A stretch of 54,579 bases of DNA, taken from positions 1 through 54,579 of the forward strand of contig NZ_JAFRGN010000062.1 of NCBI RefSeq assembly GCF_017433805.1, written 5' to 3'. Under the pieces are notes generated by a model that was given only the letters and a program-made list of their open reading frames with translations, ran no database searches and was not told the origin of the DNA. Below, piece by piece: positions 25,653 through 34,632 of this stretch (the first letter of the stretch is position 1; the number at the start of each line of letters is the position of its first letter). The position numbers and the translations under genes were made by a program. The stretch is from Butyrivibrio sp. Its GTDB lineage: Bacteria > Bacillota > Clostridia > Lachnospirales > Lachnospiraceae.

Positions 25653-27311
25653 ATGGCTCAAGGGACTTACGACACAATTAATAGGATATTTGATACCTTC
25701 GCAGTTACATCCAGAAGCCGTTATGTGTATGTTTATGACATGGAAAAGAATATTTCCAGATGGTCACTAAACGCAGTAGATTACTTCGGACTTACTGGGG
25801 AGTATATCTATAACGCGTCATCAGTTTGGGAGAACAGAATCCATCCTGATGACAGAGACAACTATAACGAATACATACAGGCTAGTTTTGCCGGTAAAAA
25901 AGTTAATCCCAACATCGAATACAGAGCCAAGAATAAAAATGGAGAATACGTTGTCTGCTCCTGCAGAGGCGTCGTTATCAAGGATTACGCTGGTAAGCCT
26001 GTGTTTTACGCTTGTTCCATCATCAACAAGGGAATTGTTGATAATAATGACCCGATAACTCTTTTGCCTAATCACTATGAGATGCTCAACCACATGAGAC
26101 AGCTCAAGCTCAAGAAAAAAGAGTATGCCATACTGATGATCAATTTCATGGACTTTGGTGACATCAACAGAAGGTATGGCTATGGAATTGGTAACAATAT
26201 CCTGAGGGCAACAGCCAAGAAGCTGATCAGTGAGGCAGCAGATGTGGGCAAGGTATACAGAGGAGAAGGAACGACACTTGCCCTTATTTCAGAGACCATG
26301 TCCATAGACGACATCAAGAAATTCTATGGTCGCATGAGGAGCTTCACCAGAGAAGCCCTTGCAATAAATGGTAAAAAAGTTGGTGCCGAGATTGGCGGTG
26401 GAGTAATCCTTGCTGCTGACTTTGAGGTAGATGAGCATTCAATATACACAAGCGCCAAGTATGCGCTGAATTTCTCCAAGCATCAGAGACACGGTAATCT
26501 TATCATCTTCCATAACGATGAGCTTGATAACAAAAAGAGCAATATCGATATGGTAGATGCAGTCAGAAACAGCGTTATTAACGGAATGGATGGCTTTTAC
26601 CTTGAATATCAGCCTATCGTTTCTTCTGTTGATGGCAGATTAGTGGGAATGGAAGTTTTTGTCAGATGGCAAAAAGAGCCATTTGGAAGCGTTTCTCCTG
26701 CTGAATTCGTACCGTGGCTTGAACAGGATCAGGTCTTTTACAATCTGGGCAACTGGATTTTGGAAAATGCCCTTAAGGATGCAACAGAGATCAGGAGAAA
26801 CATAAGAGATTTCTATCTCAGTGTTAACCTTGCATTTATGCAGCTTGAGAGGTCAGAGTTCAGAACCACACTGATAGATATCCTTCGCAAGACCGGCTAT
26901 CCTTCAACGGGACTGTGCCTTGAGCTTACATCGGGCAGCAGACAGCTCTCTATCGAGCATCTGGAGAGTCAGGTTGAGTTCCTTAAGGCCTGCGGAGTCA
27001 GAATAGGACTTGATGTTACAGATTTTGCTTCCCTTGACTACGCAAGACAGCTGCCAATTGACCTGGTTAACATCGTTCCTGCCCTTACTGAGAACATCAG
27101 CAAGAACATGACCAACAAGTATGTGATTGAGAGCATAACATCTTTTACCCACAGACTTCACATCAGAACCTGCTTTACAGGAATAGAAGATGAGGAGACA
27201 GCTCAGATCGCCAGACAGTACCCAGTATCTGATCTTATGGGCTACTACTATGGCAGACCATGCAGAATAGAAGCTTTCAAACAGCTTGAGCTATACAAAA
27301 ACGCTTTATAA
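25653..27311 (+). CDS. PAS-GGDEF-EAL protein with both catalytic motifs degenerate
   Basis: Protein of 552 residues, no membrane helix. Residues 1-125 are a PAS domain (ISRWSLNAVDYFGLTGEY, RIHPDDRDNYNEYIQ, NIEYRAKNKNGEYVVCSCRG). Residues 135-290 are a GGDEF fold whose active loop reads YRGEGTTLALI instead of GGDEF. Residues 305-545 are an EAL fold in which EAL is replaced by EVF (GMEVFVRWQ), with no DDFG motif (DVTDFASL). It should neither make nor break cyclic di-GMP. It may act as a c-di-GMP or GTP sensor, or as a protein-binding partner of the adjacent cyclase, as reported for other degenerate members. Start follows GCGAGGAG. Confidence 0.82.
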   Translation: MAQGTYDTINRIFDTFAVTSRSRYVYVYDMEKNISRWSLNAVDYFGLTGEYIYNASSVWENRIHPDDRDNYNEYIQASFAGKKVNPNIEYRAKNKNGEYVVCSCRGVVIKDYAGKPVFYACSIINKGIVDNNDPITLLPNHYEMLNHMRQLKLKKKEYAILMINFMDFGDINRRYGYGIGNNILRATAKKLISEAADVGKVYRGEGTTLALISETMSIDDIKKFYGRMRSFTREALAINGKKVGAEIGGGVILAADFEVDEHSIYTSAKYALNFSKHQRHGNLIIFHNDELDNKKSNIDMVDAVRNSVINGMDGFYLEYQPIVSSVDGRLVGMEVFVRWQKEPFGSVSPAEFVPWLEQDQVFYNLGNWILENALKDATEIRRNIRDFYLSVNLAFMQLERSEFRTTLIDILRKTGYPSTGLCLELTSGSRQLSIEHLESQVEFLKACGVRIGLDVTDFASLDYARQLPIDLVNIVPALTENISKNMTNKYVIESITSFTHRLHIRTCFTGIEDEETAQIARQYPVSDLMGYYYGRPCRIEAFKQLELYKNAL

Positions 27312-27324
27312 AGGACACTATTAG

Positions 27325-28062
27325 ATGAGTAGAACCTTCAGGTACATTCAAAATGATGACGTTCTTAAGTCTTTTAAAGAGTTCAGGGATACCCTGCTCT
27401 CTGAGAGGCCTGTTATCATTGCGCGCCATGGGGACTATTCTCTTTATTTGGAAAAGAAATCCGATACCGAGTTAGGTCTTCGAATAATGAACGAAGAAAA
27501 AAAGACACTCGTATTAGAGAGAAGCTATGATATCAATAAAAACTCCAATGCGCTCATATCCAGAGGAGTACGACATGCGTGTCAGAAAATGTCAGAGCTT
27601 AGTGACGTAGACGTCAATGCCAAGAGACTTCAGATTTGGAAGTGGTTCCTTATGGAGTGGCAAACTGCTCACAAGGAATCTGCCGATGATCTCATCAATA
27701 AAGAAATTGAATGGGACGAAGAGACAGTAAACAGGGAAAAAGACCTGATGGATATGGAGGTTTTTTTACATGGTGAGTACTTAAATCTTGGTAATACACT
27801 GGCACTTATCGACAAATACCTGTCTGATGAGCACCATAAAGAGAGCTTCAGGAAGTTTGCCATAGCAGACATCATGGAAATGACCAGTGAAGACACCAAG
27901 GACAGGTCTATAGCAGAAGCAGAGAAACGTAGCCAGGAAGAGGGACACAAGCTTCATACTTATCAGTTTATAGTAAGTGTCGAAGCTACAGACAAAGAAA
28001 AAGCCCGCATGGCGCTTATGAACTATCTTGCAGGAGATGAGAGAATCTCAGTGCAGAAGTAA
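27325..28062 (+). CDS. Hypothetical protein
   Basis: Protein of 245 residues that I do not recognise. It is cytoplasmic and charged. Residues 1-75 look beta-rich (VIIARHGDYSLYLEKKSDTE, LGLRIMNEEKKTLVLERSYD); residues 80-215 are mainly helical with many Glu and Lys; the last 25 residues (TYQFIVSVEATDKEKARMAL) look like a beta-alpha end. It starts 13 bases after the degenerate GGDEF/EAL gene with AAGGACA as ribosome binding site, so it belongs to the same transcript and could be a partner of that protein (inferred). A bidirectional terminator follows. Confidence 0.5.
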   Translation: MSRTFRYIQNDDVLKSFKEFRDTLLSERPVIIARHGDYSLYLEKKSDTELGLRIMNEEKKTLVLERSYDINKNSNALISRGVRHACQKMSELSDVDVNAKRLQIWKWFLMEWQTAHKESADDLINKEIEWDEETVNREKDLMDMEVFLHGEYLNLGNTLALIDKYLSDEHHKESFRKFAIADIMEMTSEDTKDRSIAEAEKRSQEEGHKLHTYQFIVSVEATDKEKARMALMNYLAGDERISVQK

Positions 28063-28082
28063 CAATAGAAAATCAAAAAATA

Positions 28083-28117
28083 AGGTCTGACAACAATTAA
28101 GTTGCCAGACCTCTTTT
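28083..28117. terminator. Bidirectional terminator
   Basis: AGGTCTG pairs with CAGACCT, and CAAC with GTTG inside, around a short loop. T-runs flank both sides (CTTTT on plus; TTATTTTTT on minus), so it can end both the plus-strand hypothetical gene and the minus-strand solute-binding protein gene. Confidence 0.85.
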
Positions 28118-28128
28118 AATGGAGAATA

Positions 28129-29766
28129 TTATTTATTGAAACGGTCAAGAGCAGACTGCTTGAGCTCTACAACTCTTTCGAGGTTCATGCTCTTTACAGT
28201 TTCGATGAACTCATCATATTCATCGAGGCTCTTTGAACCAGTAACAAATGAGAGAAGGTTCTCTTGAATGTAAGTGCTAAGATCTGAGAAGATGTCAGAG
28301 TACTCAGCTGTCTCTTCAAGTGTAAGTGATGCGTATGAAGGATAGTAAGTAGCTGTGTGATCGAAATCATCCCATGTGTAGCACATCTTGAAGTCGTCCT
28401 CAGATACGAACTGAAGCTCTCTCTCCCAATCGTAGTAGATACCAGGCCATGAAGGCTCGTATGTGTAGATACGCATTGCTTCGTCGTATGAAAGGCCATC
28501 AGCATTGTTAGAGATAACATCTGTGAATACAGGCTTGCCATCTACCATGTTGAAGGTCTCGCCCTCTTTACCATAGTTTCCGAAAAGAGCTCCCTCTTCT
28601 GTGTACATGTAGTCGATCCACTTAAGTACAAGCTCAGGATTCTTACAGTCAGCAGAGATAACCCATGAAGCGTTTGTATCAGGAACTACGTAACCAGCCT
28701 TAAGTGTGTCACCAGCGTTCTTTACAGGGCTCTTAAGAGCTGTGAAAGAAGCGTTCTCATTGTTCATTGAAGGAAGGAACAATGCTGAAGGAATTGTGTA
28801 CATTGTGCATGTAACACCTGTGTTGTTGTTAGCGATAAGAACTGAGTTGCCCCAGAAGTTTGTCTCAGAAGCGAAGTCTGGATCAAGAAGTCCCTCGTTG
28901 TACCATCTGTTGAGGAGTGTAAGGAACTCACGAACCTTCTCAGGCTCATCAAGAAGTGCCTGCTTAACCTTGCCATCTTCCTGATAGAAATCATTTATGT
29001 TGTATACGCCCATACCATAGCCAAGGTTCCAAAGGAATGTAGGAACTGTGCTAAGTGGAGCAGAAGCGCCATACTTCTCTTTAAATGTCTTGAGCATGTT
29101 CTCCCAGTCATCATATGTCTCTGGTGTGCTAAGTCCGCACTCATCAAGCCAGTCCTGACGAACTACATAACCAAAGAATGAAGGCTGTGAAGTCTGAAGA
29201 ATTGAGTAGATCTGAACATATCTGCCGCCATCTGTTACAGCTGCCTTCTGAACGTTCTCGCTGGACTTTGAAAGTGCCTCGAGATAGTGAGGAGCATATT
29301 TAGGAAGAAGATCTGTAAGATCAAGGAAATATCCATCTTCTACTGCAGCATCAAGACCATCCTTGTATGCTACGTTCTGTGTTGCACTGTAGTACATAAC
29401 ATCTGGAAGATTTCCTGATGTAAATAATAAGTTGAACTGCTCTGACTCTGTCTGAGCTGCTGGAACCTGCCATTCAACATGTACGTTTGTACGAGCTTCA
29501 AGTTCCTGATAATATGGATTGTTGTTGTAGTCACCACCATTTTTTGCCATTGCTGTGGTGTCGTTTGTCATCCATACTGTGATGGTTTCTTTTTCATCTG
29601 TAAGAGGAAGTGTTAATTCCCCTGCTTCTGCTACTGCCTCCCCAGCAGCTGCAGCGGCAGTTGTTTCAGATGATTTTGCTGCTGGCTCTGAAGATGATCC
29701 GCATCCTGCGATAACAGATGATGTCATGATCAGAGAGAGCAAAAGAGCTATACCCTTTTTTTTCAT
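28129..29766 (-). CDS. Extracellular solute-binding lipoprotein (LplA-type, oligosaccharide)
   Basis: Protein of 545 residues. Signal peptide with lipobox VIAGC near residues 17-21, followed by a Ser/Ala/Glu linker of about 30 residues. The mature domain fits the large family 1 LplA-like binding proteins: ETITVWMTNDTTA, LLFTSGNLPDVMYYSATQN, FGYVVRQDWLDECGLSTPET, YGMGVYNINDFYQEDGKVK. These proteins deliver oligosaccharides to LplB/YtcP permeases such as those at 32546 and 33496. The gene is on the opposite strand from those permeases, with the AraC regulator between them. Strong AGGAGGG ribosome binding site and favoured codons suggest high expression. The ligand is unknown, but a beta-glucoside oligomer is plausible from the GH3 neighbours. 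Confidence 0.88.
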   Translation of the reverse strand: MKKKGIALLLSLIMTSSVIAGCGSSSEPAAKSSETTAAAAAGEAVAEAGELTLPLTDEKETITVWMTNDTTAMAKNGGDYNNNPYYQELEARTNVHVEWQVPAAQTESEQFNLLFTSGNLPDVMYYSATQNVAYKDGLDAAVEDGYFLDLTDLLPKYAPHYLEALSKSSENVQKAAVTDGGRYVQIYSILQTSQPSFFGYVVRQDWLDECGLSTPETYDDWENMLKTFKEKYGASAPLSTVPTFLWNLGYGMGVYNINDFYQEDGKVKQALLDEPEKVREFLTLLNRWYNEGLLDPDFASETNFWGNSVLIANNNTGVTCTMYTIPSALFLPSMNNENASFTALKSPVKNAGDTLKAGYVVPDTNASWVISADCKNPELVLKWIDYMYTEEGALFGNYGKEGETFNMVDGKPVFTDVISNNADGLSYDEAMRIYTYEPSWPGIYYDWERELQFVSEDDFKMCYTWDDFDHTATYYPSYASLTLEETAEYSDIFSDLSTYIQENLLSFVTGSKSLDEYDEFIETVKSMNLERVVELKQSALDRFNK

Positions 29767-29858
29767 TTGTGTTACCCTCCTAAGTGTTTCATTTTCGCAT
29801 TTATTATTTGGTTGGTTAAATGCGATGGTTTTGCACCGGTGATTTGTTTGTGAGCTCA

Positions 29859-29886
29859 GTATAATTTTGGAGGCAATATTCTCACA
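29859..29886 (-). promoter_or_regulatory. Promoter of the solute-binding protein gene
   Basis: On the minus strand, TTGTGA (29881-29886), 16 bases, TATACT (29859-29864). This leaves a leader of about 90 bases. Confidence 0.45.
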
Positions 29887-29939
29887 AGAGCTAGTTTTTT
29901 TATCGGGTATTATTTTTGATAAAATGGTGCACCCAAAAA

Positions 29940-29970
29940 TTGATTTTATGTTCTATTTATTGATTTTATG
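29940..29970. promoter_or_regulatory. Direct repeat TTGATTTTATG, candidate AraC-type operator
   Basis: TTGATTTTATG occurs at 29940-29950 and 29960-29970, 20 bases (two helical turns) apart, in the divergent gap between the solute-binding protein gene and the AraC regulator gene. A similar inverted copy (TTTTGATAAAATG) lies near 29913. Paired direct repeats on one DNA face are typical AraC-family sites. The position upstream of the minus-strand promoter suits an activator. Confidence 0.4.
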
Positions 29971-30117
29971 CGGTTTTCACAAGGTGTTTTCGAAATTTTT
30001 TCTTTTTCTTTTGACCTATTATGATACAATATTTTAGCGCAAAAGACAGTTTGAAAATTTATCCTATGACAAAATTGATACGACTTTTGCAATTATTTAT
30101 TATCGGAGATATGGATA

Positions 30118-32376
30118 ATGAAAACCAATAAAAAAATTGGTGGTAACATTTTTAAATCAATAATGAGTTCCTACATTGTAATATGTCTGATTGTATTAGC
30201 TGGAACAATGGCTGGATATATTTACAATTATAAGGTGATCGATAACAATATAGCATCCCTTGCCCAACAGAGAGCGGTGATCACGGCTGCTAATCTTGAT
30301 AAAGAGTTTGAACAGTATCGTTCTTCTCTTAGTAGCACTGCTACAGATACCAGATTTATCAAGACATTGGATATGACCTCTGCTGAAATTGGCAGGGAAG
30401 TGGCTGTTCTAACAGGGCTCAAGGACGTACTTGTGGACAATATGGACCGTGGTACTATCAAGGATGCTCATATTTATTACTTTGATAAAGATTCGATGAT
30501 GTCGCTCTACTCAAGGTACTGGGATTCCAGTGTAGTGGACTCTTATATAAACAGTATTGGAATGTCCAAGGAAGAATTTTTGGATTGTGTGGATTTTACT
30601 GGAATTGTCCAGGGGACAATTTTTGAGGATGGCAAAATCTGGATCATGCAGAATGTTTATGATAACCATTATGAAAAAAAGGCGGTTATCGTTGTTGAAG
30701 GCATGATGAGCGATATTGATGTTGGAGAAGCCAAAGAGAGTGTTACAGTACTAACTGACGCAGCGGAAATGGTGTATATCTCAGATTCATCCAGGCACAA
30801 TCTCTCTGAGGATGTGCTTTCTACAGAAAATGCCCGCATAGATAAGGACGGTTACTACTATGTGAGAGCAGATCTATCAACAATGCCCTGGTATTGCTAT
30901 GTCGGGGCACCCAAGACCAGCCTGTACAGGGAAGTAAGGATATTCTGGATAATCATTGTAATTGAGCTTGTCGGAGCTCTTATACTAATTATTTTCCTGT
31001 CCTTCAAATCCACTTCCAGACTGTGGAAACCGATGCAGGAGCTGCTGGATGTCATTCAGGAGCAGGAAAATGCAGGCTTCATGGAGACCTTTAAGGGAGT
31101 CAACGACAAGGTTTCCCAAATTGTGTCTGAGAACTCTCTGATGCAGAAAAATGTGACCAAGCTTGAGCCATATATGTATGAGAGCAGGATCAGAAGAGTT
31201 CTGGATGGCGATATCAGTAACGAAGAGTCTGTAGTTAAGACCTTTAGTGATTTTACTGGCGTTTCAGAGGGACATCCATGGTCAGTTATTCTTGTCAGAC
31301 CTCAGAGTGTTAAGCAGGGAGAGCTTATTAATAAGAAAGGGGCTATCGGAGTAGACAGCACAGATAAAGACATTATGTCTTTTACCCTTAAAAATATTAT
31401 TGATGAGCTTACAGAAACTGACAGCAGCAGAGTTTACAAGTACGGTAATGATTACCTTATATTCAGTGCTATTAATAACCCTGATAAAAGAGAACTCTTA
31501 GAGCAAAAACTCAACGAAATGAGGGATTTCTATGAGTCAGCGCTCCGAGAGCCAATCTACATCCTGCTTGGCGATGTGTATACTTCCTTTAGTGGCGTAA
31601 GAGAAATATATCTGGCTCTTCAGAGCGAGCTGGAGTACAGGATTTTCTGGAATGACAAAGTTGTTCCTGAGTCTGTATGGGTTATGAGAGGCGAGCAGTC
31701 AGAGGAGCAGATGGTTGAGTTCGACCAGTACACAGATACAGTTAAGATGATGCTCAACTGTCTTGAAACAGGTAACTTCAAGGAAGCCTATCAGATGCTT
31801 GATACCTATCTTGATAAGGCCTTTCCTCATAATAAGAGGTACCTTCGCCAGAATAATTACCGTATGTATGGTCTTGCATCGATCCTGACCATGACGATCT
31901 CACATCGTATGGAGAATGAGGATAAAGAATTTCTTGAAAAGCTAGGTTACGAAGAGAGACTCATGGATGTCAGCAACATGGAAGAGCTTCGTGAATCCTG
32001 TAAGGACATCTTCTCAGCCATTATTGACTACATGGAGTCCAAGGAAAAAGATGGTATTCCAGCCTGGATGGACGATGTACAGGTTTATATCCACGAACAT
32101 TACACAGAACAGGGCTTTTCCGTATCCGGAATCGCTGATGAGTACGGCTTTACAGTATCTCATCTGTCTCGTACCTTTAAGAGCGTAGTCGGAACCGGAC
32201 TTCTTGAGTATATCCAGAAGCTCCGTGTCGAGAAAGCCAAGGAACTCCTTGAAGGAGGCGCTTCGGTTAATGATGCGGCTGTTGGATCAGGTTATCTTGA
32301 TGCCAAAGCCCTCACAAGAGCCTTCAAGAAATACGAGGGAATCACGCCTGGTTCCTATCGTGACAGCAAAAAATAA
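30118..32376 (+). CDS. Membrane-anchored AraC family regulator
   Basis: Protein of 752 residues. A membrane helix near residues 16-34 (IVICLIVLAGTMAGYIY) and another near 275-300 (FWIIIVIELVGALILIIFL) enclose an extracellular Cache-like sensor of about 240 residues. A long cytoplasmic middle region (about 300-640) leads to a C-terminal AraC DNA-binding domain: two helix-turn-helix units, GFSVSGIADEYGFTVSHLSR and AVGSGYLDAKALTRAFKKYE, ending ITPGSYR. Such one-component regulators sense an extracellular or importer-bound sugar and activate adjacent binding-protein and permease genes. It is divergent from the solute-binding protein and precedes the permeases, from which a hairpin at 32397 separates it. 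Confidence 0.88.
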   Translation: MKTNKKIGGNIFKSIMSSYIVICLIVLAGTMAGYIYNYKVIDNNIASLAQQRAVITAANLDKEFEQYRSSLSSTATDTRFIKTLDMTSAEIGREVAVLTGLKDVLVDNMDRGTIKDAHIYYFDKDSMMSLYSRYWDSSVVDSYINSIGMSKEEFLDCVDFTGIVQGTIFEDGKIWIMQNVYDNHYEKKAVIVVEGMMSDIDVGEAKESVTVLTDAAEMVYISDSSRHNLSEDVLSTENARIDKDGYYYVRADLSTMPWYCYVGAPKTSLYREVRIFWIIIVIELVGALILIIFLSFKSTSRLWKPMQELLDVIQEQENAGFMETFKGVNDKVSQIVSENSLMQKNVTKLEPYMYESRIRRVLDGDISNEESVVKTFSDFTGVSEGHPWSVILVRPQSVKQGELINKKGAIGVDSTDKDIMSFTLKNIIDELTETDSSRVYKYGNDYLIFSAINNPDKRELLEQKLNEMRDFYESALREPIYILLGDVYTSFSGVREIYLALQSELEYRIFWNDKVVPESVWVMRGEQSEEQMVEFDQYTDTVKMMLNCLETGNFKEAYQMLDTYLDKAFPHNKRYLRQNNYRMYGLASILTMTISHRMENEDKEFLEKLGYEERLMDVSNMEELRESCKDIFSAIIDYMESKEKDGIPAWMDDVQVYIHEHYTEQGFSVSGIADEYGFTVSHLSRTFKSVVGTGLLEYIQKLRVEKAKELLEGGASVNDAAVGSGYLDAKALTRAFKKYEGITPGSYRDSKK

Positions 32377-32396
32377 ACATTGAAGTCAAAAATTGT

Positions 32397-32465
32397 CCCC
32401 CTCGGGAAAGCACAAATTGATAGCTTTAAATCAAAAGCTGGTGCTTTTTCGAGGGGGTATTTTTC
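32397..32465 (+). terminator. Terminator or attenuator between regulator and permease genes
   Basis: CCCCCTCG (32397-32404) pairs with CGAGGGGG (32450-32457), with AAAGCAC/GTGCTTT just inside and an inner AGCTTT/AAAGCT hairpin. It is followed by TATTTTT. It would lower read-through from the regulator into the permeases. No promoter is obvious between it and 32546, so partial read-through is possible. Confidence 0.78.
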
Positions 32466-32545
32466 GCTATGGTATTGGTATGCAAAAAACGAACCCGTTT
32501 TCCTAAAAGGGGAGGAGCTCGGGAATGTTATCAGGAGGGTTACAA

Positions 32546-33481
32546 ATGTCTAAGGAAAAGAAATTTACGAAGGCGGCCATCGCCAAGGATATGAGGAGAA
32601 ACTGGAAAAGATATCTTTTGGTATTGCCTCTTATTATGTTCTACATTGTGTTTGCATATCTGCCAATGTCAGGTATTCTGATGGCTTTTTCAGACTACAA
32701 GCCTAAGCTTGGAATCTTCGGAAGCTTGGTAAAAAGATTTGTAGGCTTTAAGAACTTTACAGAGTTCTTCGGATCTTTTTATTTCTGGAGACTTATGAAA
32801 AACACAATACTTCTTAATGGATGGAGCCTTATCATAGGATTTCCACTTACCATTATCCTGGCACTTCTTATTAATGATGTTGCCAACAAGCACTTCAGAA
32901 AAACAGTTCAGACAATCAGTTATCTGCCATACTTCATTTCTATGGTAGTTGTATGTGGTATCGTTGTTGATTTCTGTAAGACATCAGGTGTTCTTGGAAC
33001 AATGATGACAGCACTCACAGGTAAGACTCAGAACCTTCTGGGCGTAGCTTCTTACTGGAGACCAATCTACATTATCTCAGATCTGTGGCAGGGACTTGGT
33101 TTTGGAACAATCCTTTATATAGCAGCTCTTTCAGGCGTTGATAAGCAGCTCTACGAAGCAGCCAAGATTGACGGAGCAGGACATTTCAAGCAGCTCATCC
33201 ACGTTACACTTCCTGGAATCAGCCAGACAATCATCATCATGCTGATCCTCAGAGTCGGAATGCTGATGGCATCAAGCTATGAAAAGACAATCCTTATGTA
33301 CAATTCACAGATTTATGACACTGCAGACATCATCGCTTCTTATGTATACAGAAAAGGTCTTATGGACGGCGATTACAGCTATTCAACTGCAGTAGGTCTT
33401 TTCAACTCACTTATTAACCTTGTGCTGATCGTTACAACTAACAAGCTCAGCCGTAAATATACAGAGACATCACTGTTCTAA
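32546..33481 (+). CDS. Sugar ABC transporter permease (LplB-type)
   Basis: Protein of 311 residues from ATG 32546, with AGGAGGG six bases upstream; the ATG at 32525 is too close to that site. It has six membrane helices, beginning YLLVLPLIMFYIVFAYLPMS. The ATPase-contacting EAA loop is EAAKIDGAGHFKQLIHVTLPG. Features such as SDYKPKLGIFGS and GFKNFTEFFGSFYFWRLMKN are typical of LplB/YtcP partners. It forms the import channel with the next permease for the LplA-type binding protein at 28129. No dedicated ATPase gene is near, so a shared MsmX-like ATPase elsewhere is likely. Confidence 0.9.
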   Translation: MSKEKKFTKAAIAKDMRRNWKRYLLVLPLIMFYIVFAYLPMSGILMAFSDYKPKLGIFGSLVKRFVGFKNFTEFFGSFYFWRLMKNTILLNGWSLIIGFPLTIILALLINDVANKHFRKTVQTISYLPYFISMVVVCGIVVDFCKTSGVLGTMMTALTGKTQNLLGVASYWRPIYIISDLWQGLGFGTILYIAALSGVDKQLYEAAKIDGAGHFKQLIHVTLPGISQTIIIMLILRVGMLMASSYEKTILMYNSQIYDTADIIASYVYRKGLMDGDYSYSTAVGLFNSLINLVLIVTTNKLSRKYTETSLF

Positions 33482-33495
33482 TAGGGAGGTTTAAC

Positions 33496-34458
33496 ATGGA
33501 TTCATTATCATTGTCTTTTAAGGGTGATAAAGCAAAAGAAAAAACAGTTTTCTATACACCTAAGGAAAATAAAATAAAGAGCAGCATTCCAAGAAAGATT
33601 TTCGTTGCTTTCAACTATACACTTCTCACAGCACTTGCTATTGCATTTATACTGCCAGTTATGCATGTTTTCTTTTCATCAATAAGTGACCCATACTGGC
33701 TCAACACTAAGAGTGGCCTTGTTCTTGCACCTCACGGCATCAACTTTACAGGTTATCAGCTTGTGTTCAATAACAAAGACCTGGTAAGAGGCTTTGGAAA
33801 TACAATTATCTACGTTACAGTAGCAACAGTACTCGGCATGCTGATCACAATTATTGGAGCTTATGTACTTTCCAGAAGAGACCTTCTTTTTGCAGATGTG
33901 CTCATGATGCTCATTTCTTTCACAATGATCTTTGGAGGCGGTATTGTTCCTTCATATATCATCATGCAGAAGCTTCACCTTCTTAATACAAGATGGGCCG
34001 TAATTCTGCCAGCGTGTGTATCTACTTATAACCTGATCATTATGAGAACTGCTTTCTCAACAGTTCCACCAGCACTTGAGGAATCAGCAAGACTTGACGG
34101 CGCAGGAGACCTTACAGTTATTTTCCAGGTACTTCTTCCACTTGTTAAGGCAAGCGTAGCAACAATCGCACTTTACTACATCATTGCTCACTGGAATTCA
34201 TGGTTCCAGGCATCAATGTACCTTCAGAACAGAGAGCTGTTCCCACTTCAGCTGGTACTCAGAGAGATCCTTATCGTCAATGATGCCAACACCGCTGCGA
34301 GTATGTCCACACTGGATGCAGTTTCTGATGCTAATGCATACAAGCAGCTGGTTAAGTACGCCGTAATCATCGTGTCCAGTGCACCTATGATCGCTGTATA
34401 TCCTTTCGTTATGAAGTACTTCGAGTCAGGAGTAATGATCGGTGCGGTGAAGGGCTGA
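33496..34458 (+). CDS. Carbohydrate ABC transporter permease (YtcP/LplC-type)
   Basis: Protein of 320 residues with a 35-residue cytoplasmic N-terminus and six membrane helices. It shows the family features FILPVMHVFFSSISDPYWLN, GAYVLSRRDLLFAD, FTMIFGGGIVPSYIIMQKLH, the EAA loop EESARLDGAGDLTVIFQVLL, and the C-terminal PFVMKYFESGVMIGAVKG. It is the second subunit of the oligosaccharide import channel. It starts 15 bases after the first permease with AGGGAGG upstream. Two hairpins follow its stop. Confidence 0.9.
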   Translation: MDSLSLSFKGDKAKEKTVFYTPKENKIKSSIPRKIFVAFNYTLLTALAIAFILPVMHVFFSSISDPYWLNTKSGLVLAPHGINFTGYQLVFNNKDLVRGFGNTIIYVTVATVLGMLITIIGAYVLSRRDLLFADVLMMLISFTMIFGGGIVPSYIIMQKLHLLNTRWAVILPACVSTYNLIIMRTAFSTVPPALEESARLDGAGDLTVIFQVLLPLVKASVATIALYYIIAHWNSWFQASMYLQNRELFPLQLVLREILIVNDANTAASMSTLDAVSDANAYKQLVKYAVIIVSSAPMIAVYPFVMKYFESGVMIGAVKG

Positions 34459-34460
34459 GA

Positions 34461-34525
34461 GAACTTGGCGAGGTATTGTCGAGCCTAGTTCGAACGTCTA
34501 CCGGCTCACGAAGTGAGAGCGGTAG
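34461..34525 (+). terminator. Two tandem hairpins after the permease genes
   Basis: The first hairpin pairs GAACT (34461-34465) and GGC with GCC and AGTTC (34487-34491). The second pairs CTACCG (34498-34503) and CTCAC with GTGAG and CGGTAG (34520-34525) around a GAA loop. The T-run after the second is poor (GTTCCTTATT). They may be a weak terminator or an RNA stability element that uncouples the permeases from the downstream hydrolases. Confidence 0.55.
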
Positions 34526-34632
34526 GTTCCTTATTATCAAAAAAAGACACACGAATGTAAAAAATATGCACTTTGAAACCGGCTTGTAATGGGGTAATTT
34601 ATTCTACAGGAGTTCACAAGGAGGGTATAAAC

